DNA of 64,000 bases from Burhinus oedicnemus (Eukaryota; Chordata; Aves; Charadriiformes; Burhinidae), in NCBI GenBank assembly GCA_008921705.1, contig VFFE01007724.1, forward strand, positions 1,432,921 through 1,496,920, read 5' to 3'. The notes beneath the pieces are model-generated. The model did no database searches. It was not told the origin of the DNA and saw nothing but the letters and a program-made list of their open reading frames with translations. A program made the translations under genes and the position numbers. This document shows positions 1 to 11,026 of this stretch, one piece after another (positions within the stretch are counted from its first letter, which is position 1; each line of letters begins with the position of its first letter).

Positions 1-139
1 ACTGGCAAGTATCTGACACTATCTATGCACAGTACTTTCTACCTAGAATTGACAAAATCTTTTCACCTCTTCCAGCAATATAACAATACCAGATCAGAAC
101 AAATATCAGTGACCTGAAGAATCAATACACAATTATTAA

Positions 140-1100
140 TACACAACTGGTGTCAGATGGGGTTCACCTTTCTCAAAGGGGGAAGAGGGTCTTGGATCAT
201 GAGCCAGCAGGGCTCATTGACAAAGCTTTAAACTAGGCTTGAGGGGGAAGGGGAACAATATCAGGCTTGCCCATGACAAGCTATGGGACAACAGGCAATG
301 GTTAGAGGGACAGAGTGCTAGCGAGGGCCCTCAGCCTGTTGCTCCGAGACGTGCTGGCTGCACTGCAGCACACTTGAAGTCTTACAGAGATGAGCCAGAA
401 GCTCCGAGGTAAGAGAAGCCAAGAGGAATACACCAGTGAAATACCCCAAAGGGATTAAGGTGTGTTCCTCTAAGAAGGTGACATGGCTGACAGCTCAGTG
501 GGAGTGCCTCTACACCAATGCATGCAGCTGGGCAACAAACAGGAGGAGTTGGAAGCCACTGTGCTGCTAGAAGGCTAGGACCTAATTGCCATTACTGAAA
601 CCTGGTGGGACGAATCTCATGACTGGAGTGTGGGTATCAATGGCTACCGGCTGTTCAGAAGGGACATGTGAGGACGGATGGACGGAGGCATTGCCCTCTG
701 CATCAAGAAATGGGTAGAGTATGAAGACCTGTCTCTGAAGAATAGCCATGAGCCGGTTGAAAGCCTATGGGTAAGAATAAGAGACCAATGCAACAAAGGG
801 AATCTTGTGGTTGGCATCTACCACAGGCTGCCCAATCAAGGGGAGCCTATTGACGACGGCTTCTTACTCCAGCTACAGGAGGTATTGCGCTCGCAGGCTC
901 TCGTACTGCTGGGGGACTTCAACAACCCTGACATCTGCTGGAAAAGTAGCACAGCGAGCTGTAGGCAATCCAGGAGACTCCTGGAGTGCATTGAAGATAA
1001 TTTCTTAACTCAGGTAACAGCCAGCCCCACCAGAGGAGATGCGATACTGGACCTGATGGTCACTAATGTAAATGAGCTTCTCAACACAATCTTAACTTCA
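140..1100 (+). mobile_element. CR1 LINE fragment (5' region plus start of ORF2)
   Basis: The start carries the CR1 upstream leader with its characteristic 'GCTTTAAACTAGG' at about 224-237, also seen in altered form near 34630 in the longer copy. The endonuclease part of ORF2 follows from about 505. Similarity fades near 1080-1100, in the last third of the endonuclease, and no reverse transcriptase or 3' tail follows. This is odd because CR1 copies normally lose the 5' end and keep the 3' end, so the missing part was probably deleted after insertion or displaced by rearrangement. The left boundary is approximate and could lie slightly earlier. Confidence 0.85.
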
Positions 1101-1136
1101 GGATGGCGATTCAGGCTAAAAGAAAGAGACATGTAG
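505..1136 (+). pseudogene. CR1 ORF2 endonuclease domain, decayed
   Basis: This is the N-terminal endonuclease of CR1 ORF2, an APE-like enzyme that nicks target DNA to prime reverse transcription. One reading frame carries the family motifs in order: the ITETWW motif at about 591-608, the VVGIY strand near 807, GDFNNPDICW at about 912-941, and the NFLTQ...PTRG...LDL segment at 997-1056. The frame is interrupted by TAG at 576-578, where the family has a KGYD-type motif, and by TGA at 669-671, in the basic segment after the RRD motif. The catalytic SDH motif expected downstream is absent because similarity ends near 1080. The frame from the Met at 678 runs to 1136, but its last part is not CR1-like. 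The domain is non-functional. Confidence 0.8.
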
Positions 1137-2549
1137 AAAAGCACCTTGAAAGTCTGGTGCACAAGAAACCCATTACATAACCAGGTATCAACTGGTAAAA
1201 TATACCAATTATAGGGACATCTGAGTTCTTAGCTCTTGCTATCTTGGCTGCATGAGTCAGAGTAGCACATAATTCTCTCTGATGCCCACTAGAGCAATTA
1301 CTGAGAAGAAAAGATACAGGTCATACATTTTGCTTGACCTGAGGGAATTCAAGTAAATCCTTTGGGACCATGCTGCAGCTGAAAGACTAGGCAGGCTGAG
1401 GGTATCCTCAATGCAGTCTGTTGGGGTTGCAACAAAGAATTCACAGGCTTAACAAGTAGGGGCTAGAAGGAAAGCAAGAGAAAAGAAGTCCAATAGTGTG
1501 GCTCTCTGAGCTGAGGAGAGCTCAGGGTTCTGCTTTCTGCTCCATAGTTTCTTTTACATTGCAAAATTTGTGAAGTGCAATTCAAAAAATAGTCCTAGGG
1601 CCAAACTTACAGACTCCATTTTTCAGGTGTATGTCCTGAATCACTGAACTGTTATGTCCACTTGCTTGCTGCTCTGTGGGTCCAGGTGTTTTCTGTTCCC
1701 TCCTGCACAGCCGAAAGACTGGCAAGGCTTCATTGCCAAGGCAGAGGGGACTTGGTGTGAATCCCAGCAGGTCTCATCTCTAGCTCTCGTAACTTCCTTG
1801 TGGACAGAGAAGATTCTCCTTGTGCCAAATGAAATGCATTAAATCACAGAGCATGCCACTGAGATTTGATTACATGAATCATTCCTGGAGATGAGTGAGG
1901 AACTACTTCGAAAGATTAATATGCCTAGTATTTTATCTGTAATCTGCAAGGTTAAAAATGAAAGATGTTCCTTTTCCTCATCTCATTGTCTCCTGTACTA
2001 TTTGCCTATTTTATGCAATGCTTCTCATATTTCCACCCCACAAATTTTTATGTGAAATATAAGCCTGTTGATTCTTGCTAGAACAAATACTTTTTCATAC
2101 TTTAAAAAGTCTTAGAAGTTGGAATGACTTGGACTTTATGAAATGAAAATGTACTGAGATACATGATGTTTAAAATAAAATATTTATTTTAATATATTTT
2201 TCAGCTTATGTAACATAAAATGGGCTTCTTTCTTTTGGGGATAATAAAAGCATTTTTTAAATTAAATTTGTCCTTGCTTCTCTTCTAGTGAAAATGGTCC
2301 ATTGTAAATGAATAAATACAAATAGGGTCTTACCCATGTACCAGCTATGCGTATCTTTAGTTAATACATTACATTTTTGGGCAAGTTTATCTAGGAACCT
2401 CGCAACATTAATCGCTGAAATAAATTGCTGTCTTACCTTAAATTATTCTCCATATATTAACCTCATATTCCTGTTTTAACTAAACATTCCATTATTTTGC
2501 CATATAAGTTCTGCATAAAGAGATTTTTATTACAGCAAATGGGCACTGA
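1101..2549. other. Unassigned AT-rich intergenic or intronic DNA
   Basis: No recognisable gene or repeat. A short hairpin-like stretch (GAGCTGAGGAGAGCTC) lies near 1508-1523. A 62-codon frame at 1654-1842 has no family features. The segment 2160-2280 is strongly AT-rich. Confidence 0.5.
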
Positions 2550-2705
2550 GATGCACAGGAGCTTTTGAAATCTCCATTACGGGAGCTCTTTAAGAACAGG
2601 TTCAGCAAACATCTGTCATGTACTGATCCTGCCATGAACTACAGGGATAATCATATAACCTCTTGAGGTCACTTCTAGGCCATGAGTCTATTTTATATGT
2701 GATTG
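2550..2705 (+). repeat. Ancient CR1 3'-end relic
   Basis: The stretch around 2570-2690 follows the old amniote CR1 3' terminus. A 'TTTAAGAACAGGTT' block at about 2589-2602 is followed by 'AACATCTGTCA', then 'GATCCTGCCATGA', then a degenerate 'CCTCTTGAGGTCACTTCTAGGCC' block at about 2659-2681. The last corresponds to the CR1 tail that precedes the 8-base repeats. It is much more diverged than the other CR1 copies here and encodes nothing readable. Confidence 0.7.
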
Positions 2706-3324
2706 GGACTGCTCCAGCTGTGTCAAAACTCTCGACACTGCTTATGTACGTGAACTATTACTTAGTAAGAATATAATGCATGGAAGGAGAATTTAGGTAA
2801 TGGACAAAAAAAATATATTTCTAGATCTTCATTCCTTCTTTCCCTGTAGAAGGGAATCCTGCATTTGTGCTGTATAGAAAACTCATTATAAGGGGTTGGG
2901 GAATTCTGTGGTTTTTCAGCATCTAGTGGGGGTCATGTTTGCCCCATCTGTCTATGATTTCTGAGGATGAAAAAAGCATTCAGTAATAACCATTTTTTTC
3001 TCACTCATTTCTGTGTGTTCTACGTGTTGTACTAAGGTGGGTCTTTTAAAATAAGATGTTTCCAGGGTAGATTTCACACAAAGTGCTCCTAAATATTTTG
3101 CAGAAAGTATTTATAATCTTGGCAATAAGTATTTCTTTCATATGGTTGTTTGGATGTTTCTGTGCCCTAGTGTCAGTGTTAAATAGCTATAACCCATCAG
3201 TCAGTCAGTTGGCACTAACTGGCACATGGCTGAAATAAGGGCCTTGTGAAAAAAAGATTATTAATATTATAGTAATATTTCTTCCAGCTGTGAATCTCAA
3301 CACATGATGTACGAGAGACCATCT
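2706..3324. other. Unassigned AT-rich DNA
   Basis: I see no gene, repeat family or regulatory signal that can be supported here. Confidence 0.5.
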
Positions 3325-3470
3325 GCAGTCTGTATATGGAGAAACCAATGCTCAGAGGGAAGTGACTTGTTCCAAGTCAACAAGTAGACTTGCAACAGAA
3401 TTGGGAATAGGACCAGATTTCCCAGAGCCCCACTTTAGTGTCTGACTAACCCAGCTATGCTCCTTCCGTT
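3325..3470 (-). repeat. MIR-like SINE relic
   Basis: Read on the plus strand this follows the reverse complement of MIR-type tRNA-derived SINEs. It has a 'GGAGAAACCAATGCTCAGAG' segment, 'GTGACTTGTTCCAAGTCA', then a degenerate 'GAATTGGGAATAGGACCAGAT' block and an end resembling the A-box side ('CTAACCCAGCTATGCTCC'). It is heavily diverged, as expected for a family that stopped moving before birds radiated. The assignment rests on remembered motif order rather than a search. Confidence 0.6.
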
Positions 3471-5517
3471 GGTAACGGAAACTGTAATACCATCTTGTAT
3501 AAAGTTCTTCTCCACACAGCCCCCCTCCCCTTGTTTTCTTTTCAGATGTGCAATTCTCACTCTTAGGTTTTTGTTACAAAAAGTAGACAAGAAAATAGGA
3601 ACTTGGCTTCTGCTTGATTTTTTTTCCAATGAATAAGCTTGCATAGAAGCAAATAGAAAGTAAAAGAAGAATGAAAGAAATAAAAGCTATATTGATAAAT
3701 ATATTTCACTGATAATTTAAAAAATCTTGAATTACTTTGCTACTATATCTTCCTGTTTGCTGGGTATATTTATAACTGTCCTTATGTCTGTAGTTCCCTG
3801 CAAATAAAATTACTTGCCTACCAGTATTTGAGTTCCATATTTCTTTCTTGTGCTTTAAAATGTTCTTTGGTTAGCTAATATGGGTGGAAAAATTAATCAA
3901 ATAGATAGACAGATTTTTACTAGAAATTTAGACATCTAGATGCTCAAATTGTTATCCAGCACTAAGCTAGGTTCTATTTTGAATGATGCATGTACCAATG
4001 TTAGAGTAAAAACTCACTTTTGACTATAGTATAGATTGCAGTACTACTGCTTATCTTCAGCAGAAAAAAATAATATCAAGCTACATATATCCTTTTGTAA
4101 ATATTGCTTCAGATTGGAAATTTATTATTATCTGGTGTGAGATGGAAAATGATAATTTTATTTTAAGCTTTTGTTCAATTTGTGTACAGAAGGATTCTCT
4201 CAAGACTGATAAATATTTATTTTAATTTTTTAAAGGAAAAGTATAAATATATATGTTTAATTTCTTTCTTTTGGACTCTGTTTATTTTCTTGGCTTAATA
4301 TTTATAGAAGATCAATGATTTCAATAGATTTTATGTGGGACATTGGGGAGAATTGTCGTTGAAATGTGTTACAATATTCAGCTTTCAGAGTGTGCATTTT
4401 TCAATGACAGCATTTCTGTGTTTTTTCTTGTGGCATTCTAGGAACACTTTTTTTTTTTAATTGTATTTTTTCAAATTTTTTTTACAAATTTATCCCTGTA
4501 ATATATTACAGATTACAAAATTTCAATTAACCCTGTTCTACTAACTGAAATTTAATGAAAGTTAAGTATAAAGAAACCACCTTTATTTTATAAAATAGAT
4601 TAAGGGGTATACCCAGAAAGTTAGAAAACTCTCTTTCTGTTAGAAAGTGGCTAGGTTTTTCTATATGTAGTGCTCAGAAGCATGTGTTCTTCTACTCGTT
4701 GAGTGGGAAAAATGACTCATCTCCCATCTATGCATCTGTGTGGTTCACAGCTGTTGGGTTTTTTCCAGTGGTATTTCTCTAAATTCATACTGAATTGCAA
4801 ATAAAATATTTTTAAATATATATACTGAAGCATTTCTGTAAATGACATTTGTCTTATTTAAGCAAAATATGATATGAATATAGATATTTTGATGTCTTTC
4901 TGTATTATACTCAAATATAAGGATGTAAGGATATCTGGTTAGAGGCTATTCCACCTAAAAACAAACAAAAAGCCAAACAAAACAAGAATAACAGGCAAGA
5001 AAAATAATAAACTCCCAGATACACAAACCCTACTAAATGGAAATAATAGAGATGACAATGAAGATGAGACCTCTCAGGTCACTGATGCCTGGGCCATTGA
5101 AAAGCCTGCTCACATGCAGCATTTTCAAGGTTCAGCCTGAACTTTGCAGCTGATAAGGCAGGGGAAACAAGATTGTCATCGGTGTCATGGGAAAGCACCT
5201 ATTTATTGTGGTATATTTGAGGAGGCTTGTGCAAAACTTATTATGGGGTGTTGAAATGAGAGATTGTTGTAAGATTTAAAGGACAAGAAAAGAAGTAAGA
5301 GCTAAAGAAAAAGAAACAGAGGGAGTGGAGTGAATCAGGGAGGAACAAGCATGGGAGATTAAAGAGAATGGGGACAAAAGGGGCTGGCTGGGTGTTAACC
5401 AGCAGCTGGTCAGCATGTTTGTCTGGCCAAGGCCTGAGCCTCATTATTCCAGTGCGTCCTGTCTTACTAAATCTTCTTTCTCACTATTTTCTGTGTAACC
5501 ACACTCTCTGTTCTGTA
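3471..5517. other. Unassigned AT-rich DNA
   Basis: No recognisable gene. It contains many A/T homopolymers, an A-rich imperfect CAAA/AAAC stretch at about 4957-5010, and a purine-rich run at about 5280-5325. The 60-70-codon frames here have biased, non-protein-like composition. Confidence 0.5.
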
Positions 5518-6550
5518 TGTATTGGGTTTGCATGGCAAGGCTTTGGTAGCGGGGGGCTACAGGAGTGGCTTCTGTGAGAAGCTGCCAGAAGCTTCCTCCA
5601 TGTCCGACAGAGCCAAAGCCAGCCAGCTCCTAGATGGATCCACTGCTGGCTAAGGCCGAGCCTGTCAGCAGTGATGGTAGGGTCCCTGGGGTAACATAGT
5701 TAAGAAGGGGGAAAAAAAACCCTGGGCAACTGCAGCTGGAGAGAGGAGTGAGAATACGCAAGAGAAACAACCGCAGTCACCAAGGTGAGTGAAGAAGGAG
5801 GGGGAGGAGGTGTTCCAGGCACCAGAGCAGAGATTCCCCTGCAGCCCGTGGTGAAGACCATGGTGAAGGAGGCTGTCCCCCTGCAACCCATGGAGGTCCA
5901 TGGTGGAGCAGATATCCACCTCCAGCCCAAGGAGGACCCCACACCAGAGCAGGTGGATGTCTGAATGAGGCTGTGACCCTGTGGGAAGCCCGTGCTGGAG
6001 CAGGTTTGCTGGCAGGACTTGCAACCCTGTGAGGGACCCATGCTGGAGCAGTTCATGAAGAACTGCAGCCTGTGGGAAGGACTCACGTTGGAGAAGTTCA
6101 TGGAGAACTGTCTCCCATGGGAGGGAGCCCACGCTGGAGCAGGTTGTGGGACTGTGAGGAGTCCTCCCCCTGAGGAGGATGGAGCGGCAGAAACAACGTG
6201 TGATGAACTGACCACAATTCCCATTCCCCATCCCTCTGTGCCACTCAGGGGAGGATGGAGAGAAAATTGGGAGTGAAGTTGAGCCCAGGAAGAAGGGAGG
6301 GGTGGATGCAAGGTGTTTTAAGATTTAGTTTTATTTCTCATTGTCCTACTCTGATTTGGTTGGTAATAAATTAATTTAATTTTCCCCAAGTCGAGTTTGT
6401 TTTGCCTGTGATGGCAATTGCTGTGATTTCCCTGTCCTTATCTTGACCCACGAGCGTTTTTTATATTTTGTCTCCCCTGTCCAGCTGAGAAGCAGAGTGA
6501 CAGAGTGGCTTGGTGGGCACCTGGCATCCAGCCAGGCTCAACCCACCACA
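5518..6550 (+). mobile_element. Solo LTR of an avian endogenous retrovirus (about 1.03 kb)
   Basis: The element starts TGTATTGGGTT and ends AACCCACCACA; these termini are an imperfect inverted repeat of the TG...CA type used by retroviral integrase. A polyadenylation signal AATAAA lies at 6365-6370, about 180 bases before the end, which sets the plus orientation. The overall sequence matches a common bird LTR family as I remember it, probably ERVL-like. No gag, pol or env follows, so it is a solo LTR. A clean target duplication is not visible: the flanks are CTGTA and ATATG. A GTATG at 5515-5519 partly overlapping the LTR start could be a damaged match. Long open frames inside it on both strands come from the internal repeats. 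Confidence 0.8.
5940..6140 (+). repeat. Internal tandem repeat in LTR U3 (about 46 bp x 4)
   Basis: The block G-C/T-TGGAG recurs at about 5994, 6042, 6088 and 6133, a period of 45-48 bp. It is followed each time by related text of the form 'AG-TTCATG-AGAACTG' and 'TGGGAAGGA'. A fainter earlier copy (ACCAGAGCAGG) lies near 5943. The array sits upstream of the AATAAA, so it is in the U3 part of the LTR. Confidence 0.7.
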
Positions 6551-8029
6551 ATATGCTTTTCATTGGCAACTTTCAAGCTGAACTAGATGGTGTGTAGGAG
6601 GAAGCTCAGGCCTGGAAAGTCCCAGGGTCTGAGCCAATGGCTGGGTAAAAAGCCTGAGGGCTGGACATAGATACTGGGCAGAGTTCAAGCTGAGCTTTGA
6701 GAAGATTTCAAGGGAGTTTCAAGGGTATTTTCAAGGAATCTCTGGTACACCTATGAATCAAGAGAATGTGTGTTTGTGCACATAACCTTCAATCCTGATC
6801 AAAGATCAAAGGAAGGGCAGGATCAGGTCCTCAACTTTTACGTCTTTGTAAATGTTGTTGGTTTTTTTCGGGGGGGAATTCTCTCTGCATGTTCTGGGCA
6901 GTGTGGTCAGATGTGTGTTTTGTGTGTGTGTGTCTGGATCTTATAAATACATGCTCAGCCTTGCTATGGACCCAACCTGCACATGGAAACAGAGCAGAAA
7001 ACAGGCTAGGAAGAAAAATCCCTGTGGGCCTGGACTTGGCTTCTCTTCACTGTTGTAATAAATAGACTTACGAGATTTTCTTTAGGCTCACATGTTTGAA
7101 ATATGGCCTTACCCTTCAGTGTGCTGAAATGCATACTTCATATTCATTCTGTGAGAACAGAATTTACGTTTTGTTCAGCCGCGAGGTTCTGAGCAATCAC
7201 CTGCCTAATCTGATCTACCTAAGCTAATTCCAGGAAGCAGTTACAAGGGTATATAACTGCAACATTGTGTCAGGAAATACTTTAAATGGGAAAATGCTAT
7301 CTGTTGGGGGAAAAAAAAAAAAAAAAAAAGGCTTAACACTGTGCATTCGAGATCTTAAATATTTTTTTTAATACTTACTTTCCTTAGGTTCATACTTTGT
7401 AAATGTTTGAAAGCTAGAAATACAACATTGGGAGGGGATAGGATAGTGCAGGTGGTACAGGAAAACCAGCTGAAACTCAAAAAAGACTTGAGTTGGATGA
7501 CTTGAGAGATGCTCTGTCAGTGAGGTCAATCTGTGCAGTGCAATATTCACTAGATGAAAGCGAAGGAAGCTGTCCTGCCTGAATGTCTTAAAACTGAGCT
7601 AGGCAAATCCCTTGAAAAATAGATGAAGTGGAGTGGATAGGTCATTTGAATTTCCAGATGCATTTGAAACCCTATGCTTTTGAGAAGGTGTGTGACAGGA
7701 GTGAGATTCCATTCTTTCTCAAGCATTTTAGAAGAAGCTGACTTTGATCTGCTCAATCAGAATGTTTAAATAAGGTCAATAAGGACAAGGACTGGAATGA
7801 CGGAGCTTTCAGTTGTTTTTCCAGCAGAGCAGTACAATATATACACACACACCTTTGAGTCTCTGAAGGTGGTAGTCACAAGGTTAGTGGATTACTAATC
7901 CATCTGAAATCTAGTAGATTCCTGAAAATGCAAATCAGGATCCCTCACCCTCAAGAAACACATAAATAGACAGACACATCAGTCTTTGGTAAGAACTGAC
8001 GCATCGGCTCTATTACAGGATCTTGACTG
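6551..8029. other. Unassigned DNA between LTR and CR1
   Basis: It holds an A19 run at 7311-7329, a TG-rich patch at about 6911-6934 and a short AC run near 7838-7852. No gene or repeat family was recognised. Confidence 0.5.
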
Positions 8030-9544
8030 CTACGTGTCGACAGGCCCTGAAAATACCCACCCGAGGGTGTTAAGAGGGCTGACATCATTGTGAGGTTGCT
8101 CTCCATAATCTTTGAGAAGTTGTGGAGATTGGGAGATGTCCCAGAACACTGGAAGAAGGCTAATGTCACCCCCATCTACAAGAAGGGCTTAAAGAAGGAT
8201 CCAGGAAATTATAGGCCCTGGGAAAGTTATGGAACGAATCTTCCTGGGGGCTATCACAAGTCAAATGAAGCACATGATTGGGAAAAGCCAGCATGGATTC
8301 ACTAAGGGCAAATTGTGCTTGACAATCCTGATTGCCTTCTATGACAAAGTCACCTGCTTGGTTGAGGAGGGGTGAGCGGTAGGCATTGTTTACCTGGAAT
8401 TCTCCAAGGCTTTCGACATGGTTCCCCACAGCCTCCTCCTAGAAAAACTGAGGTGTAATGGTCTAGACAAGAGGTCTGTGTGGTGGGTGGGGAACTGGCT
8501 GACAGGTGGTAAATAGCTCCTTTTCAAACTGGCAACCTGTCACAAGTGGGGTCCCCCAGGGATTGATACTGGGCCCAGCCCTGTTTAGTATCTTCATAAA
8601 TGATCTGGATGATGGGATCAAATGTACCCTGATGAAGTTTGTTGATGACACCAAATGTGAGTGGGGAAGTGAACACTTTGGAAAGGAGAGCTACCCTTCG
8701 GGAAGACCCGGATAGGCTGGAAGAGTGGGCTAACAAGAACTTTATAAGTTCAACAAGAACAAGTGTAAGGTCTTGCACCTGGGAAAACATAACCCAGGAG
8801 TGCAGCACAGGCTGGGATCTACCCGTCTGGGGAGAAGCTCTGTGGAAAGGGACCTGGGGCTCCTGGTGGACAACAAGCTCAGTATGAGTGAACAGTGTGC
8901 TGCTGCAGCAAAGAAAGCCAACAGGATGCTGGGTTGCATCCACAAGGACATCTCACCAACAGAGATAAAGAAGTCAGTATCCCACTCCACTCAGTACTCA
9001 TCAGGCCACACCTGGAATACTGTGTTCAGTTTTGGTCTCTGCTATGCAAAGAAGTTGTAGACAAGCTGGAGAAGGTCCAGAAAAGGGCCACAAATATGAT
9101 CAAAGGACTGGGAAGCCTGCCATATGAAGAAAGGCTGAGAGAACTGGGTTTGTTCAGCTTTGAGAAAAGAAGGCTTAGGGCAGACCTTATCACCATGTTC
9201 CAGTTTTTAAAGGGTGGCTGCAAAGAAGATGGACACTTCCCTTTTACAGACTCACATGGAAAAGAGGAGGGGTAACAGGTACAAGTTACTCCAGGGAAGA
9301 TTCCGATTGGACACAAGAGGAAAATTTTTCACAATAAGAACAATCAGGCATTGGAATAATCTCCCCAGGGAAGTGATGGATTCCCCAACATTGGACATCT
9401 TTAAGATTCAGCTGGACAGGGTGCTGGGCCATCTTGTCTAGACCATGCTTTTGCCAAGGAAAGTTGGACCAGATAATCCTTGAGGTCCCTTCCAACCCAG
9501 TATTCTGTGATTCTGTGATTCTGTGATTCTATGATTCTATGATG
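8030..9544 (+). mobile_element. CR1 LINE, 5'-truncated, 3' end complete
   Basis: The copy starts within the reverse transcriptase part of ORF2 (the 'GGTGTTAAGAGGGCTGACATC' region near 8066) and runs to the canonical CR1 tail. It ends in imperfect 8-base repeats ATTCTGTG then ATTCTATG at about 9502-9544. Compared with the other copies it lacks about 20 bases near 8218, where 'AGGCC' joins directly to 'CTGGGAAAGTTATGG'. The 5' truncation is typical of target-primed reverse transcription that stopped early. Confidence 0.93.
8090..9441 (+). pseudogene. CR1 ORF2 reverse transcriptase and C-terminal domain, frameshifted
   Basis: These are remains of the reverse transcriptase that copies CR1 RNA at the nicked target. 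Pieces lie in all three frames: 8090-8305 (motifs before the palm), 8506-8715 (SGVPQG at 8545-8562 and FVDD at 8638-8649), 8773-9060, 8895-9275 (the KVQKRA and [12 protein letters not shown] region) and 9214-9441 (the WNNLPREV-type C-terminus). Motif A reads F-S-K-A-F-D near 8401-8418. The catalytic aspartate pair is preserved, but the repeated frame changes and a stop between the A and B motif segments show it is dead. Confidence 0.85.
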
Positions 9545-9792
9545 ATTTGGTCCCTGTTAGCATTTCAGTTATATTGCTGCAGTTAACATGAACTCTGACT
9601 AAGGTGCTGTTTCTTCTAGCCCTACATGCAAAAAAAAAAAAACAAAACAAAACCCAAACCCAGTGTGCATCCCTATAGATTTTGCAGTTCTTACCCAGCA
9701 ATACAGCTTTTTTTTCAGAAGAGTCAAACTGGATGCTTCTTTAGGCTAAGCTTCCAAAAACACCACCTGCTCAAAGGATATTACATGTTATC

Positions 9793-10090
9793 ACATCCAA
9801 ACCCACAGAACTACACAACAGATGAGGCTGGAAGGCACCTCACCTTGTGTAGTCCAACCCTCCTGCTGAACACAGGGTCAGCTAAAACAGTTTGCTCAGG
9901 ACCGTGTTCAGCTGGGTTTTGATTAATTCCAAGGAGGGAAGAGGGAGACTCCACAACCTCTCTGGGCAACCTGTTCCACTGTTCAATAACCCTTACAGTA
10001 AGAAAGATTTTTCCCTCATGTTTAAAGACAATTTCCTATGTTTCAGTTTTACTTGTTTCTTTTCCTGTCACTGGGCACCACTGACTATGA
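9793..10090 (-). mobile_element. CR1 LINE 3' fragment, older copy
   Basis: The plus strand shows the reverse complement of a CR1 3' end: 'GAGGCTGGAAGGCACCTCACC', 'GTCCAACCCTCCTGCTGA', 'TCCACAACCTCTCTGGGCAA' and 'CACTGGGCACCACTGA'. It is more diverged than its neighbour and keeps no readable frame. It lies about 250 bases from the 3' end of the plus-strand CR1, so the two copies face each other tail to tail. Confidence 0.85.
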
Positions 10091-10264
10091 TTATTATTTT
10101 AAATAGGTTTTCTGTTCAGCTATTGATAGCATGAGAGGATAAAGAAGAGTGAAACTCAAAGCCCTCTACATACTGTGTTAAGTGGAACAGTTGCTTTCTA
10201 ACTAGCCCAACTTACTTGTGTTTGTGCAGACATGAGAGGGTGCCCACCCATTCTGTTCAAGCAA

Positions 10265-10269
10265 CAAGG
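10265..10269 (+). repeat. Target-site duplication CAAGG, left copy
   Basis: The five bases CAAGG immediately precede the TGTCAC start of the solo LTR and match 11022-11026 exactly. Confidence 0.85.
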
Positions 10270-11021
10270 TGTCACGGATAGAGTGATGCAACTCACTCAT
10301 AAGAGAGAAGCAGAAATATGTTTATTGATATAAAACAATGATTTGATAAAGTTGATAGCAGATGCTACAGTTTAACAAGATTTGAGACGGCAAGGCACAC
10401 TTGGTTATTTACTGCATAGAGGCCAGGGTCAGACAGAGCTGCCAGGGAGACCCTCCCGTTGAGTCACGGTTTCAGAAAGGACCCCCTTGCTTTCTGAACT
10501 CCTCTCAGAGAGGAGCCTGGAATCCAATTCTAGTCCCAGACTTGGTCAAGGGTTTATGTCTAAAGGATTATATGTGCACAATCAATCATTTATATCACTT
10601 AGCTAGGATTTCAAAGTTCAGCATGCTTTTAGTCACTTACTGAGGATCTGTTGCGGCAAGGAATCTCTCAACCTCAAGGACTACTAACCTTAAGTGGCGT
10701 CCCTACTCAAGGGGACATTCTGGCATGCAGCCTGCTGCCGTTCAGGAAAGCTCAAAGGGCTCTTGGGCTGTTCACTGTTTATGGGGGTAAGATGATTGAT
10801 CTATAGTCATATTTGCATATTGACCACAGAATCAGCATTGCTCAAGTTAGCCTTTGGCTATTGTGTTATTATCTGTCTCCCCAAAACCACGTTGAGCCCT
10901 GGACGCTGCCGTCATGACTACATGCACCCATGATAACCACCATGGGTGGTTATCACTTTGGCAGGGTTACAGGAGATAAAGATCAGGTGGCACCTGGAGA
11001 GGGGGGAAGCACACCGTCACA
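10270..11021 (-). mobile_element. Solo LTR of an endogenous retrovirus, minus orientation (752 bp)
   Basis: The element begins TGTCACGG and ends CCGTCACA, with TG...CA termini. It is flanked by perfect 5-bp repeats CAAGG (10265-10269 and 11022-11026), which fixes both ends to the base. On the minus strand an AATAAA (10326-10321) lies about 50 bases before the 3' end and a TATAAA-like box near 10595-10590, so it reads right to left. An ATTTGCAT octamer lies near 10809 and a perfect hairpin at 10931-10955, both in U3. No internal viral genes adjoin it. The 5-bp duplication fits ERVL or some ERV1 families, but I do not name the family. Confidence 0.85.
10931..10955. repeat. Perfect 11-bp hairpin in LTR U3
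   Basis: TGATAACCACC (10931-10941), loop ATG, GGTGGTTATCA (10945-10955). The stem has no mismatch. It may be a palindromic factor-binding site in the U3 enhancer. Confidence 0.8.
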
Positions 11022-11026
11022 CAAGG
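11022..11026 (+). repeat. Target-site duplication CAAGG, right copy
   Basis: This is the exact match of the five bases at 10265-10269, directly after the CA end of the LTR. Confidence 0.85.

Noticed and set aside
5665..6311. Overlapping open frames of 188 and 203 codons on the minus strand and 94 codons on the plus strand
   Set aside because: They lie inside the solo LTR and its internal tandem repeat, where stops are rare in several frames. Composition is low-complexity and no family features are present.
7311..7329. A19 run as the tail of a processed retrocopy
   Set aside because: No coding or repeat sequence upstream and no target duplication visible; listed only as a homopolymer.
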